DNA of 64,000 nucleotides. Origin: Laccaria trichodermophora (Eukaryota; Basidiomycota; Agaricomycetes; Agaricales; Hydnangiaceae). Positions 12,601 to 21,392 of the stretch are shown in pieces (position 1 is the first letter of the stretch; each line of letters opens with the position of its first letter). The translations under genes were made by a program, and so were the position numbers. Below the pieces are notes generated by a model. The model was not told where the DNA came from. It searched no databases and saw only the letters and a program-made list of their open reading frames with translations. The stretch covers positions 1-64,000 of the forward strand of contig JACTVC010000027.1 in NCBI GenBank assembly GCA_018417955.1, read 5' to 3'.

Positions 12601-12943
12601 CATCAACACGATGAAGGGTACTGTGGATATTGGCATCAACACCGATAGATCAGCAGAGGAATCGGTCCAAGCATCGAGCCCGGCCCCAATCCAATCAGCA
12701 GCTCCTCCGACGCCGGTGCAAGCTTTGAGCCCAGCTCCAATTCAATCAGCAGCTGTGCAAGGTTCGAGCTCGCCTCCAATTCAACCTTCGAATTTGGTTC
12801 AAGCTGAGAGCCCGGCCCCAATCTATTTGGCTCCAAAGCCAGTTCGTGCAACACGCCGCGGCAGATCACCCTCTCCCTTCACAGTTGGCACCAGGAGGTC
12901 TCCTCGGCTGATAGCTTCATCTGGTATGTCCCCTGCTTCATAG
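9618..12943 (+). CDS. Hypothetical cysteine-cluster, Pro/Lys-rich protein with coiled coil
   Basis: I do not recognise a named family. Exons 9618-9794, 9843-11280, 11324-11470, 11514-11603, 11647-11808 and 11856-12943 give a phase-consistent 1033-residue protein. Residues 1-120 are compact (SLLRFFNRHQ; LWCEESQWLHPARIWVYTD). Residues about 125-330 are Pro/Ser/Lys-rich and disordered. Residues 334-369 hold six cysteines spaced C-x2-C-x10-C-x10-C-x2-C-x6-C, a fungal zinc-cluster-like pattern. Lys/Glu-rich blocks (KKAKKSKAKK) follow. Exons 2-4 encode eight copies of [DN]-[LVF]-[GR]-Q-[LS]-S. The last exon has a long Glu/Gln-rich coiled-coil stretch (TRLGQDQTDIQNTLREQHAR) and a Pro/Ser tail with repeated SPAPIQSAA. 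It is probably a nuclear, DNA- or chromatin-associated protein (inference). It shares TCGGCC-rich word use with the KDZ region. Confidence 0.75.
11268..11646 (+). repeat. Tandemly multiplied exon-intron units
   Basis: Three introns (11281-11323, 11471-11513, 11604-11646) are each exactly 43 nt, all phase 1. They are nearly identical (GTAAG...ATCAAAT.AGTTTTTC.TTACTAACCA...TAG). Each is preceded by the exon word GGGCAATCATCAG or a close variant, which occurs eight times in total. Between introns 1 and 2 the words are spaced 30, 27, 30 and 27 nt, giving a 57 nt (19-codon) higher-order unit. Intervening exons are 147 and 90 nt, both multiples of three, so the frame is kept whether or not a unit is skipped. 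Confidence 0.9.
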
Positions 12944-13165
12944 TAATGATTCAACATCTAAATACCAGTAGATGATCATCCTATGACTCCCACTAATGAA
13001 GACCCGCAATAATCATACTCCATATTTTGTACTGCCTGTTCTTATCTTGTAACTTCTTGTCAATATAAAGGTTTTTTTGTGTCATGTTCTTTGTAAAAGA
13101 GAAAAAGAAGTACTGCAATCTTGAAGAAATAAAACTAATCTGAGGGGTAAGCTAGAGGGGGACAT
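12944..13165. other. Intergenic, 3' flank of the 9618 gene
   Basis: AT-rich sequence with no gene seen; it probably holds the 3' UTR and terminator region of the upstream gene and the 3' flank of the convergent ORF. Confidence 0.4.
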
Positions 13166-13582
13166 TCAAGAAACTCTGCCGAAGTGCTTTACCTTGGCCG
13201 GGTCAACTGAACCACAATGTGCTTTGTGGTAGTATGTTCGAAAGGCCGGATTGTGTTCAAAAATTATCAATTTAGAAACGAAGATATCACCTTTGGGACT
13301 TGAACCCCGGTCCTGACCATCGGCTGCTGTAAAATATACCGACCGATGTTGTCTTGGACAAGTATAAAGATAACATGGTAGAAATATTGACTGAGCAGGA
13401 ACGACCGGGTCTGGCTCAAGCAACCGTGCTCGGCTGCCTAAAATAAAAGCGAAGGGGAAAACAGATACCGATCCATCTAGAAAAGGGGTAAAAAGTTGGC
13501 TGATCCAGAGTTTATGAATTGTCCAGTTTCGTCGGCCGACTGGGTAGCTGTATCCATTTGCTCGACTAATCAGCCGAACCAT
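13166..13582 (-). CDS. Hypothetical ORF, possible exon of an unrecognised gene
   Basis: A 138-residue open frame whose second half looks protein-like (FRTYYHKAHCGSVDPAKVKHFGRVS), with no recognised domain. It could be a single exon of a longer gene or a passenger ORF of the KDZ-type region. Flanking sequence to 13990 is rich in CGGCCGA words and shows no other gene. Low certainty. Confidence 0.3.
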   Translation of the reverse strand: MVRLISRANGYSYPVGRRNWTIHKLWISQLFTPFLDGSVSVFPFAFILGSRARLLEPDPVVPAQSIFLPCYLYTCPRQHRSVYFTAADGQDRGSSPKGDIFVSKLIIFEHNPAFRTYYHKAHCGSVDPAKVKHFGRVS

Positions 13583-13990
13583 AGCTACAATAATGTGAAT
13601 CCCAACAGCTGACCCCTCAGATCAGAATTTAAGGCTCTCGGCCGATCATGAACCCAGGAACATTCAAAACTGTCAGCCGACCTTACATAGCTATCATCCA
13701 TCAGCCGATATACCACCTACTTCTCTCTGGGCTTACTTCCTGCTGATCCGGCTGTGCTAAATTTACGTCGCTGGCCGACCCTTCACTACCTCAACAGTGG
13801 GGATGACATCGGCCAATTCATCAACACCAGGTTATTGTCTCTTATCGGCCCATCAGCAGGCACCATCAACTATGGCCTGTTTGTATGTTTGGGGCTCTCA
13901 GTGTTGGTGGGTGATTCCTACTAACTGCCCTGCTTAATTCCACTGTCCCTACTCCAAGTCTACCTTAAAACCTCCAGCTGCCTATCGATC

Positions 13991-15092
13991 ATGCCTGGAC
14001 CCCTAGCTGCTACGCCTCTGATCCATGTTGACCGACCATCGCTCTGTCCCAACCCGTTGTGCAGCATCAAAGCCCCCCATGACTTCTATGATTTGACCCC
14101 GATGCCCTCTATTCCCATTGGAGTACCATGTCTGGAGATAGCTCACCTCACTCATCCAGACCCATTCCCTACCATAAACTGTTGCCAATTAACGTCACCT
14201 ATTTCATTTGATCCAAGAAACGAACCTTGGGTGTACCTGCCAGGTGGCTATGGCACTGTAGGATTGTTGAAAACAAGTATAGAGAGAGAAGGTTGGGTGA
14301 TATACAATGCGGTTAGGGAGAGGAGCCTGATTACTTGAGTCACGCTTCCGAAGAATCGACAATGGTGTTGGAGATGGTGGTAAAAAGGGAGACAAACTGC
14401 CTCTCAGAAGAAGCAACGACTCGACTCTTATAACTGCCAACACTTCACACAGAGACTCAGCTTCCACACCCTTACATTCTATTACAAGCAAGAAGCCCGG
14501 TCGCATTTCAATGTACATATTCTACATATAGTTACCGTAACATACTAGGACCGACAATTACACAATACTCAAGTCTGACGGTGGGAAAATCATAATTGCT
14601 TCTTTTCCGACTCAATTAGCACTATCGATTTCCTTATCAAGTTGGACTTGTCGCTTTCCCCCATCGCTACTTCCCAGCCCGAGCTACTGGAATACAAGAA
14701 TGGATACCCGTTTTACGCACACGAAGACATCTACCAGGTACAATTCTCGACGGTATAGGACTAGGAGGAGGAAAAGTTGTTTTGGTTATTTTGAGCCCCC
14801 TGTGGTCAACGACATGTTATCATTCCTCCTACCCCCATTTTCCAGAGTACACAGCCGAATCGTCACTATGAGAGGGAAATATTGGGAGATTTGGTCCCCA
14901 AATTCCTTGACCGATGTGTTCTATCCGGGCATACAGGCCCCTGGGTATGATGTCGCTATGGAAGTTGATCAGATGAAACGACGCTTCAACGGGCATCTGG
15001 GTCGCTTCGATCCAACGAAGTCGCCCCAACACTACGACCCATGTCAGCCTTGGTTAGCATTCATGCGAAGGGATAGAGCTTCTACATTATGA
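13991..15092 (+). CDS. Hypothetical spliced gene or remnant
   Basis: Unrecognised. Three coherent coding pieces lie in order. 13991-14338 has CPNPLCSIKAPHDFYDLTP and WVYLPGGYGTVGLLKTSIER. 14619-14737 starts after an acceptor CAATTAG and holds FLIKLDLS..PELLEYKNGYPFYAHEDIYQ. About 14847-15092 holds MRGKYWEIWSPN and FNGHLGRFDPTKSPQHYDPCQPWLAF. The exon junctions between piece 1 and piece 2 are not convincing (about 280 nt, several open frames), so the gene may be broken. It is the last gene of the mobile-type region before the nested transposons. Confidence 0.45.
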
Positions 15093-15539
15093 ATCGAGCA
15101 CGTCCCTCTCTGGACTGCCTGGGTTAGTCTCGCTCCCAGCCGAGAAGGCGGAGACCTAGGGCAGTTAGACTCTGCCTACCTAGTTCAGCTCACCAACCAG
15201 AATGGCGAACTAGATGCAACCATCTCCGCCTTTTCCCGTGTGGCCAAAATCAAAAGCAAATACTGGACCAATAGACCATTACAACCGACACAGAGGTCTT
15301 TATTGTCCTCCACTGATTCCTGCCGGAATCCGGTGGAATCCGGGGAATTCCTGGAATTCCGGAGGAATCAAATTTGGCAGAGGGCCCTGCCAAATTGATC
15401 AAACAATTCTGCGGGATTTTGAATGGAATTCAAATTCTGCCGGAATGATTCCAGTGATCACCCAGAAGGAATGCTCACGGAATGTGACCAGAACGGAATT
15501 CCTAATGCCCAAATCAACAAACAACGCCATCTCTTTCAA

Positions 15540-16240
15540 CCACCACCACCATCACCGACGCCTACACACCACGTTGCCAACGTCCACCATCACGCACACC
15601 AGCCACGATGAGACAACGACAATGGCCATGATGCGGGAGATGACGCCTCGACACCACGTCCACAACCCCAGTAAACGAGCGCGGCAACACGTTGCCACGT
15701 TGCTGATAGCGACGTGGTAACGAGACAACGAACGACGATTTTGTTGTTCGTCGTCCTAGGTGAGCACCCCCCCCCCCAAACTCGTCCCAACCCAGCTCGC
15801 TAACACCATGCCCACGATGAGGGACGCACAGCACACCAGCGCACCAGCACGCCAACACACGACCACCATGACCATGCCCACGGATGACACGCCCCACCAC
15901 GTCAACAGACCGCCACCATGTCAGCAGACGACGATGCCCACGTCAACGGATGACGAGCACATCAGTGGACGACGACGACGACAGCAGACAACGCCCACAT
16001 CAACGGACAACGACGACCACGTCAGCAGACGACGACGCCCATGTCAACGGACAACGACGAGCACGTCAGCGGGTGACACCCATGTCAATGGAGGATGACA
16101 AGCATGCCCATGATGACACCACCACCACGTCAACGGACGACGACCATATCGACGGACGCCCACGTCAATGGACGACGATGATGTCAACAGACAACGAGCA
16201 CGTTAGCGGACAACGAGCACATCAACAGACGACGACGGCC
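15540..16240. repeat. Degenerate CGACGAC/ACGTCA minisatellite
   Basis: Short, imperfect repeats built from ACGTCAACGGACGACGA-like units cover about 700 bp. Open frames across it encode Thr/Asp runs and are best treated as repeat shadows. The half-site ACGTCA appears about six times. Confidence 0.7.
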
Positions 16241-16505
16241 CACCCTCTTCCCTATCCCTCCCTCTTCCCTATCCCTCCCTCTTCCTTTCCCTTCTCCCCT
16301 TCATTTTCCCTCCCCCCTGTTCCCTCTCTCCATCCCTCCCCCCTCTCTCCATCCCTCTCCCCTCTCTCCATCCCTCCCCCCTCTCTCCACCACTCCCCCT
16401 CCCCTCCATCCCCCTCTATTGCTCCCTCCCCCCTTCATCACTCCCTCCCCTCCATCCCCCCTCCATCTCTCCTCTCCATCTCTCCCCACCACTCCCTCCC
16501 CCCCC
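16241..16505. repeat. Long polypyrimidine (C/T) tract
   Basis: About 265 bp of almost pure pyrimidine on the + strand, made of CCCTCCC, TCTCTCCATCCC and CATCACTCCC units. It is a low-complexity purine/pyrimidine tract that could adopt triplex structures; no coding role is seen. Confidence 0.85.
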
Positions 16506-16802
16506 TCATGTAGTAGAGTATGTAGTTCTTTAACACTCAATGTTGTAGAATAGATTTATGTAGTTCTAATGAATATAATATACAACAATTTTCTCTGTTC
16601 AAATCTAGGTGTGATAAGAAATTCTTAGGATTAACTTATCAACATAGAAGAGAATAATAGATTGGTTGACTACATTGCATAAGTAATTCAGGAGGTCTTG
16701 ATAAGTGCACATTAAGTCACATTTAAAGTGTATTTTCATCAATTCCTGTGTTCCAAAACATATGTCTGAAATAGAAGAGTGAAATATAACCTAAATAATC
16801 AG

Positions 16803-16942
16803 ATTTTCTGTCTATTCCAGGCAGATTCCTGCAGATTCCGGTTGGATTCTGCTGGAATTCCTGGAATCCGCTGGAATTCCTGGATTCTGGCCAGAATTCC
16901 TGGATTCCGGCCGGAATCCGGTAGGAATCAGTGGAGGAATGG
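16803..16942. repeat. Internal copy of the subterminal GGAATTCC array
   Basis: Repeated CTGGAATTCCTGGA and GATTCCGG words occur here. The right edge reverse-complements to CCTCCACTGATTCCTACCGG, matching 20 of 21 bases of the left end at about 15306-15326 (inner part of the TIR). It is probably the end of an internally rearranged or second element copy. Confidence 0.6.
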
Positions 16943-17248
16943 AAAGTATTGGGATCCACGACCAATAACATCTTGAATGGTTTCACACTTTCTGATATCA
17001 GAAACATTGGTGATAAAAGAGGACTTGGTGATGTCAATATTGGGTGGTTTGAGGTTTGAGATGTAGAAGTGAATCTTTCCCTTGACCGGTTTCTGAGCTA
17101 GACCCTCTCTAAAAACATCCATCTCCTCCCAGACTTCAACAGCATCACCAATGTTAATCGAATTGCCCAGAGCTTTTCCCTGGAAGACTCCACCAGTCGA
17201 ACGTGATGAGCCGTATGCAGGAATTGTCCCTTTTGGTGGACTAGCCAT
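16928..17248 (-). CDS. Hypothetical ORF inside outer element
   Basis: An open frame starting at an ATG at 17248 (MASPPKGTIPAYGSSRSTGG) with 106 residues and a plausible globular middle (GNSINIGDAVEVWEEMDVFREG; KGKIHFYISNLKPP). I recognise no domain. It may be a leftover passenger gene of the outer transposon. Sequence from 17249 to 17550 holds no other gene that I can support. Confidence 0.35.
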   Translation of the reverse strand: MASPPKGTIPAYGSSRSTGGVFQGKALGNSINIGDAVEVWEEMDVFREGLAQKPVKGKIHFYISNLKPPNIDITKSSFITNVSDIRKCETIQDVIGRGSQYFPFLH

Positions 17249-17550
17249 AACTGTATCTGTATTTGAGAAAGTTTAATACAATAGAATAAAACACAGATAG
17301 GTAAAGGGTACTTTCATGGTGTGTAGATGCTGCTTGACTTGGATTGCCATCATGCTTGAGCTGCTGCCCATGAAAATGTTCTAAACAGTTTACTTAGCAC
17401 CAAGTCATGGTAATATTACATGATATATAAATAAAAATAAAAACATTGTCACCCAGATGGATGAAGGACAGACACAAGTCCCTGACATCTCAACTATCAG
17501 GATGGGTGGTGGGTTACCTACCATCCTGACGTCGAGATGAGTTTTCACAG

Positions 17551-18354
17551 TCAGGATAGTGGACCACTTATCCTGACTGTGATAAGACATGGTAGCATTA
17601 ATGCACCTGTCTTGTTGTTATCTGCATTATGTTGGCTATCTACATTAGCGTTGGGCTTCCCCATGACTGTGCATGTGGTGGGCACGGCATGCTGACATGT
17701 GGCTGCATTGGTACTGGTGTTGACGTTGGCTGGCATGACACGCTGGCATGGGGTCATGTTGATTGTGTTGGCGTGCACATCATGCTGACGTGTGGCAGTG
17801 TTGGTACTGGCATTGGCGGGCATGGCTTGCTGATGTGTGGCGGCGGCATTGGTGCTGGGGGTGTTGGTGCTGACATGGGCACACTTGGTGTATGGATGGG
17901 TGGCACTCCCAGTGTTGATGTGCTGCTTGTCGTGCTGTTCGCCGTGCTGTTCATCATGCTGTTCGTCATGCTGTTCGTCATGCTGGTTGTCGTTGTCATC
18001 GTCATGCTGGTTGTTGTCATTGTTGTTGTGCTGGTTGTCGTTGTTGTTGTACTGGTTGTCGTCATTGTCGTTGTGCTGGGTGTCTGCAGGTTGTTGGTCT
18101 TTGTTCAGTTCTTCATCTTCATTGGGTCCATTCACGTCATCGCTCTTTGTATCTTGGAGGGGGTGGTTGTCATCGTTGGTTTCATTGGGGCCACCATGTG
18201 GTTTGGCAGCCTGGCAGCGTTGGGTAGCAGAAGCGGGCATGGGCTGAGCAGGGGTTGAGTTGTCGGCTGGTGTGGGTTGTTGTCCAGAGGTGGGATCAGT
18301 GTGGCGAAGGGATCGATGTGGGGGTGCGACACTGATGCCGCTGGCAGACAACAC
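17551..18354 (-). CDS. Low-complexity Asn/Asp/His/Gln-rich ORF
   Basis: A 267-residue frame dominated by Thr/Pro/Ala and then by repeats of HDEQHDEQH and NDNDDNQ type, encoded by a trinucleotide-rich stretch (GTTGTC/GTCATGCTG on +). It may be an element passenger or a repeat artefact; no function can be assigned. A second low-complexity stretch of the same kind lies at about 18540-18660. Confidence 0.3.
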   Translation of the reverse strand: MLSASGISVAPPHRSLRHTDPTSGQQPTPADNSTPAQPMPASATQRCQAAKPHGGPNETNDDNHPLQDTKSDDVNGPNEDEELNKDQQPADTQHNDNDDNQYNNNDNQHNNNDNNQHDDDNDNQHDEQHDEQHDEQHGEQHDKQHINTGSATHPYTKCAHVSTNTPSTNAAATHQQAMPANASTNTATRQHDVHANTINMTPCQRVMPANVNTSTNAATCQHAVPTTCTVMGKPNANVDSQHNADNNKTGALMLPCLITVRISGPLS

Positions 18355-19142
18355 ATGCTCAGCACTAGAATAGAAATAAAAAATGAAAAAAGGATGAGGG
18401 GAGGGGATATGTATGGGGTTTGCTTCGACCTGGGCAGCGATGCGAGCGCCGCATCTTCTCGATTGTGGTCCTGGGCGGTTTTCCTCTCATTTTGTTGGCG
18501 ATGTGGCATTGCTGGTTGCAGTTGATGTGCTGTGGTTGTTGTTGGCTGTCAACAGTGTCGTTGTCATTGTCAACATCAATTTCACCATCATCATTGTCAT
18601 TGATGGTGTTGTTGTTGTTGTTGTTGATGATGATGATGGCATTGTCATCATCATTGAATGGTGTCATAGTGGTTGTGGACTGTTGCATGGTGGTCATGGA
18701 TGTGAGGAAGGTGAGAGGTGACATGATGTGTCACACTCAGTAAAAACGAAAGTCACGTCAGGTCATCTACCCCTCACAAGAAGGTCATGTGAAGTTGTGT
18801 TGGTGAATGCAAAGTCATGTGGTGCTCAGTCATGTACCTGCAAAGATCCCATGGCCTGATTGAAGTCAAGGAATAGTCAGTACTAGTCAATTACAAGTCA
18901 TGTTGTAGTCAAATCCTTGTCATTTGAATTACTATCATTTCTATTGCCTTTGTCCACTTTTCCACACATGCTTGATGTTAGCAGGCTTGAATTTGTTCAA
19001 GTCTGTTGAGACTCTGACATCAGGTGATCATGTTGCATTTTGGGTCAGTGCTCTTTGAGTCTTTCTTCCCAAGTTCTTCCTTCCCACCACACCCATGCAA
19101 GCTCCAATTCATAAGTTGACAAACAGCCTTCTCCCTCCCAGC

Positions 19143-19962
19143 TAGTGTTCGCAGGTCTGGTTCAGTCCAGGTTTTTTTTTGCCCCGAAAACGTGCAACCG
19201 GTCCAGGACCAACCCAGATATTGAGGGAACCGAACTGGCCCACCTAGGACCGGTCTTTTGCAGTCCATGGACCATGTTCAGACCGATTCAGACTGGTCTT
19301 TTTGCATAAAATTTGTCATAGCAATACAAACCATTTATATCTCAATTATTATTACTCTAAAAAATAAACTGGTTATATATCATAGTAAAACATATAAATA
19401 CCCATCATTCCACCAATTCTTAAGAAATTTAATGAAGGTTTGACATAGCTATGACTGAAACCGAATTACATCTCCTAAAGACTCAGGCAGAATGTAATGT
19501 GGCAACTGTAAATTATTTGATGCATACCATATATTGATAGATGGTGAGTATATTTTCATAGTTAAAATGTCAATATCCAAAAATTGAATCAAGCAAAATG
19601 ATGAAAGTTTGAGTGAGTTAGAATTAAAGTCATTCTGGTACAAGTTGCACAAACAAGTATTTGTGCCAAGATGGATTTGGTTATATCTTTCTCAGTTCTT
19701 AACCGTTTTTGATGAACCAAAAACCCAATTAAAGGTAAAAAACGTGGTTACAAGGCTATGTAACGCACATGACTGTTTAACTGGTTGCAACCGATTTAAA
19801 CCGGTCTTTGAATGGTTTTAAAAGATTTTTGAAATGAGGCAACTGGCAACTGGACCAATGCCAAATTTGGGCAACTGCAACTGAAAAAAGACCAGTCCAT
19901 GGTCCAGTTCAGTCTGGTCCATGTTTTTTTTTCGGTCCTATGGACCGGACCTGTAAACACTA
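19143..19962. mobile_element. hAT-type non-autonomous element, 820 bp
   Basis: Inverted ends TAGTGTTCGCAGGTCTGGTTC-like (left) and TAGTGTTTACAGGTCCGGTCC-like (right, complement) are flanked by a perfect 8-bp duplication CTCCCAGC (19135-19142 and 19963-19970). The subterminal regions repeat CCGGTC/GACCGG and TGGTCCAG words. No coding sequence was seen. The 8-bp duplication and terminal structure fit the hAT superfamily. Confidence 0.85.
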
Positions 19963-19970
19963 CTCCCAGC

Positions 19971-20335
19971 AACAAATGGCCTTCTCCCTCCCTTGACCAG
20001 CAGCCTCCTCTTGTGACAAAGGGTCCCCCCTAGGTAGAGATGACGAAAGGCCTCTTACCTCCCTCGACTAACAGCCTCCTTTCCCAATGAATAATTTCAG
20101 ACAGTCTCCTCCGGCTCCTCCCTCGACAACTGGTATTCTCTTGACAAATGGTTTCTAAGCTCAACATACTGTCTCCTCCCTCAACGAACTATCTATGCCC
20201 TTGATGACCTGTCTCCTCCCTTGACAAACTGCCTCCTCCTTCAATGACCTGTTTCCACCTTTGACAAACTGTTGCCTCTATCAATGACGTGTCTCCTCCC
20301 TCAATGAATTGCCTCACCAATGGTCTCCTTCTAAC
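19971..20335. repeat. Imperfect minisatellite (CTCCTCCCTCGACAAACTG-like)
   Basis: About a dozen diverged copies of a roughly 25-30 bp unit containing CTCCTCCCT and TGAC(A/G)AACTG lie inside the CACTA element. No gene. Confidence 0.65.
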
Positions 20336-21392
20336 TTGCTCAATGGCCAAGAATGACCTCCTCTTTTATATGCATGAGGTTTGTGATCAGGAGACAAGAA
20401 TCTGGACCTCAGGTGGTTTATGTATATACCCAAGTTTGATGTCATATGAAGGCGCCGCTTGAGGTTTACACATTTATGATCAGGAGGCAGGAATTTATAC
20501 TGCAAGTCGTCGATTTAAGTTAGGATAGAAGGGTGTATATATATGCTTATTTATGATTTTGACATTTACATGACTTGATGCTGAGAAGACTAATACCTGA
20601 GGGAAATACACAGTTACACGACTTGAGCATGACTACTATACAACCATAGCATAACTATTATCTGACTTTTGTTTGACTACGAAAGGACTATGAAGTTGTG
20701 ATTACATGACTAACCAGCAACCTTCAGATGAGGGTGACTAGACTAAATAAAGACTACCACATGACTGTATCATACATATATTTGGCATCTGGAAAGGAAA
20801 CTACATGACTTGACACAACTTCATGAAGTTGAATTGAAGTCAAAATTTTGTAAAATTTACAGCTTTTAGTCATGTCTTACATTTTCGTGCACTGGCATGA
20901 CTACTACATTACCAACACATGACCAACCATTTTTACTGAGTGTCACATATGATCAAGGATGCATCACATCACATGATGTATTCAAGCACATGCTCGTAGG
21001 TCATGTGACTCATTCCCTGCATCAATGCTGGGACTATTCCTGTGTAATAATCCTCAGGACTGTCTTCAGTCCTCAGGAATGGACCCCCACAGGACTGAAA
21101 ACATTGGCTGGTACATCAGCCAATACTCAGTCCTGGGACTGTGCAAGAATCCTCAGGAATCCTGCAGGAATCTGGGGGGGACAATAAAGACCTCTAAAAT
21201 GGAAGTAACAAGTTAAATTCAAGAATGTAGTAAAGAGGGATACAGAGAGAAGACTCATTATATGTCATATAATAAATAAAGAAGGTTTGTATATATATAA
21301 GTGGGAAATAAAATGGGTTGATAAATGACATAACACAAAAGAAGTAAGGTTCAATTTGATCAGACAGTGGAATCAACAGGTCCAATTCCATC

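Larger units (their letters stand above)
18734..20942. mobile_element. Non-autonomous CACTA (CMC/EnSpm-type) element
   Basis: Ends are CACTCAGTAAAAA (18734) and its reverse complement (ending 20942), flanked on both sides by TCA, a 3-bp target duplication (18731-18733 and 20943-20945). Both subterminal zones, about 18740-18960 and 20570-20930, are filled with GTCATGT/ACATGAC words in inverted array, as expected of CACTA subterminal repeats. No transposase was seen. It is interrupted by the hAT-type element at 19143-19962. Confidence 0.85.
15292..21195. mobile_element. Outer DNA element with matching inverted ends, hosting nested insertions
   Basis: The left end reads AGAGGTCTTTATTGTCC (15292-15308) and the right end is its reverse complement for the first 15 bp (21181-21195), followed by variants of CCCCAGATTCCTGC on the inner side. 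Both ends then run into subterminal arrays of GGAATTCC/GAATCC-like words (15310-15370, 21020-21180). A third subterminal-like block lies internally at about 16803-16942. No transposase was recognised inside. No target-site duplication is visible at the two ends, so they may belong to separate copies or to a rearranged element. The right end coincides exactly with the outer boundary of the left duplication arm. Confidence 0.55.

Noticed and set aside
1..15092. TET/JBP-type dioxygenase gene expected near some KDZ elements
   Set aside because: No HxD...H dioxygenase pattern was found in any spliced frame that I could assemble.
15884..16513. ORF of 209 codons (Thr/Asp then Pro/Ser rich)
   Set aside because: It follows the minisatellite and polypyrimidine tract only and has no conserved features.
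17629..18721. Plus-strand hydrophobic Val/Leu/Cys-rich ORFs suggesting membrane proteins
   Set aside because: They are translations of GTT/GTC/CTG simple repeats in all frames.
15292..21195. Target-site duplication for the outer element
   Set aside because: Bases flanking the two ends (…CCGACAC and AAAATGGA…) do not match, so I do not claim a single simple insertion.
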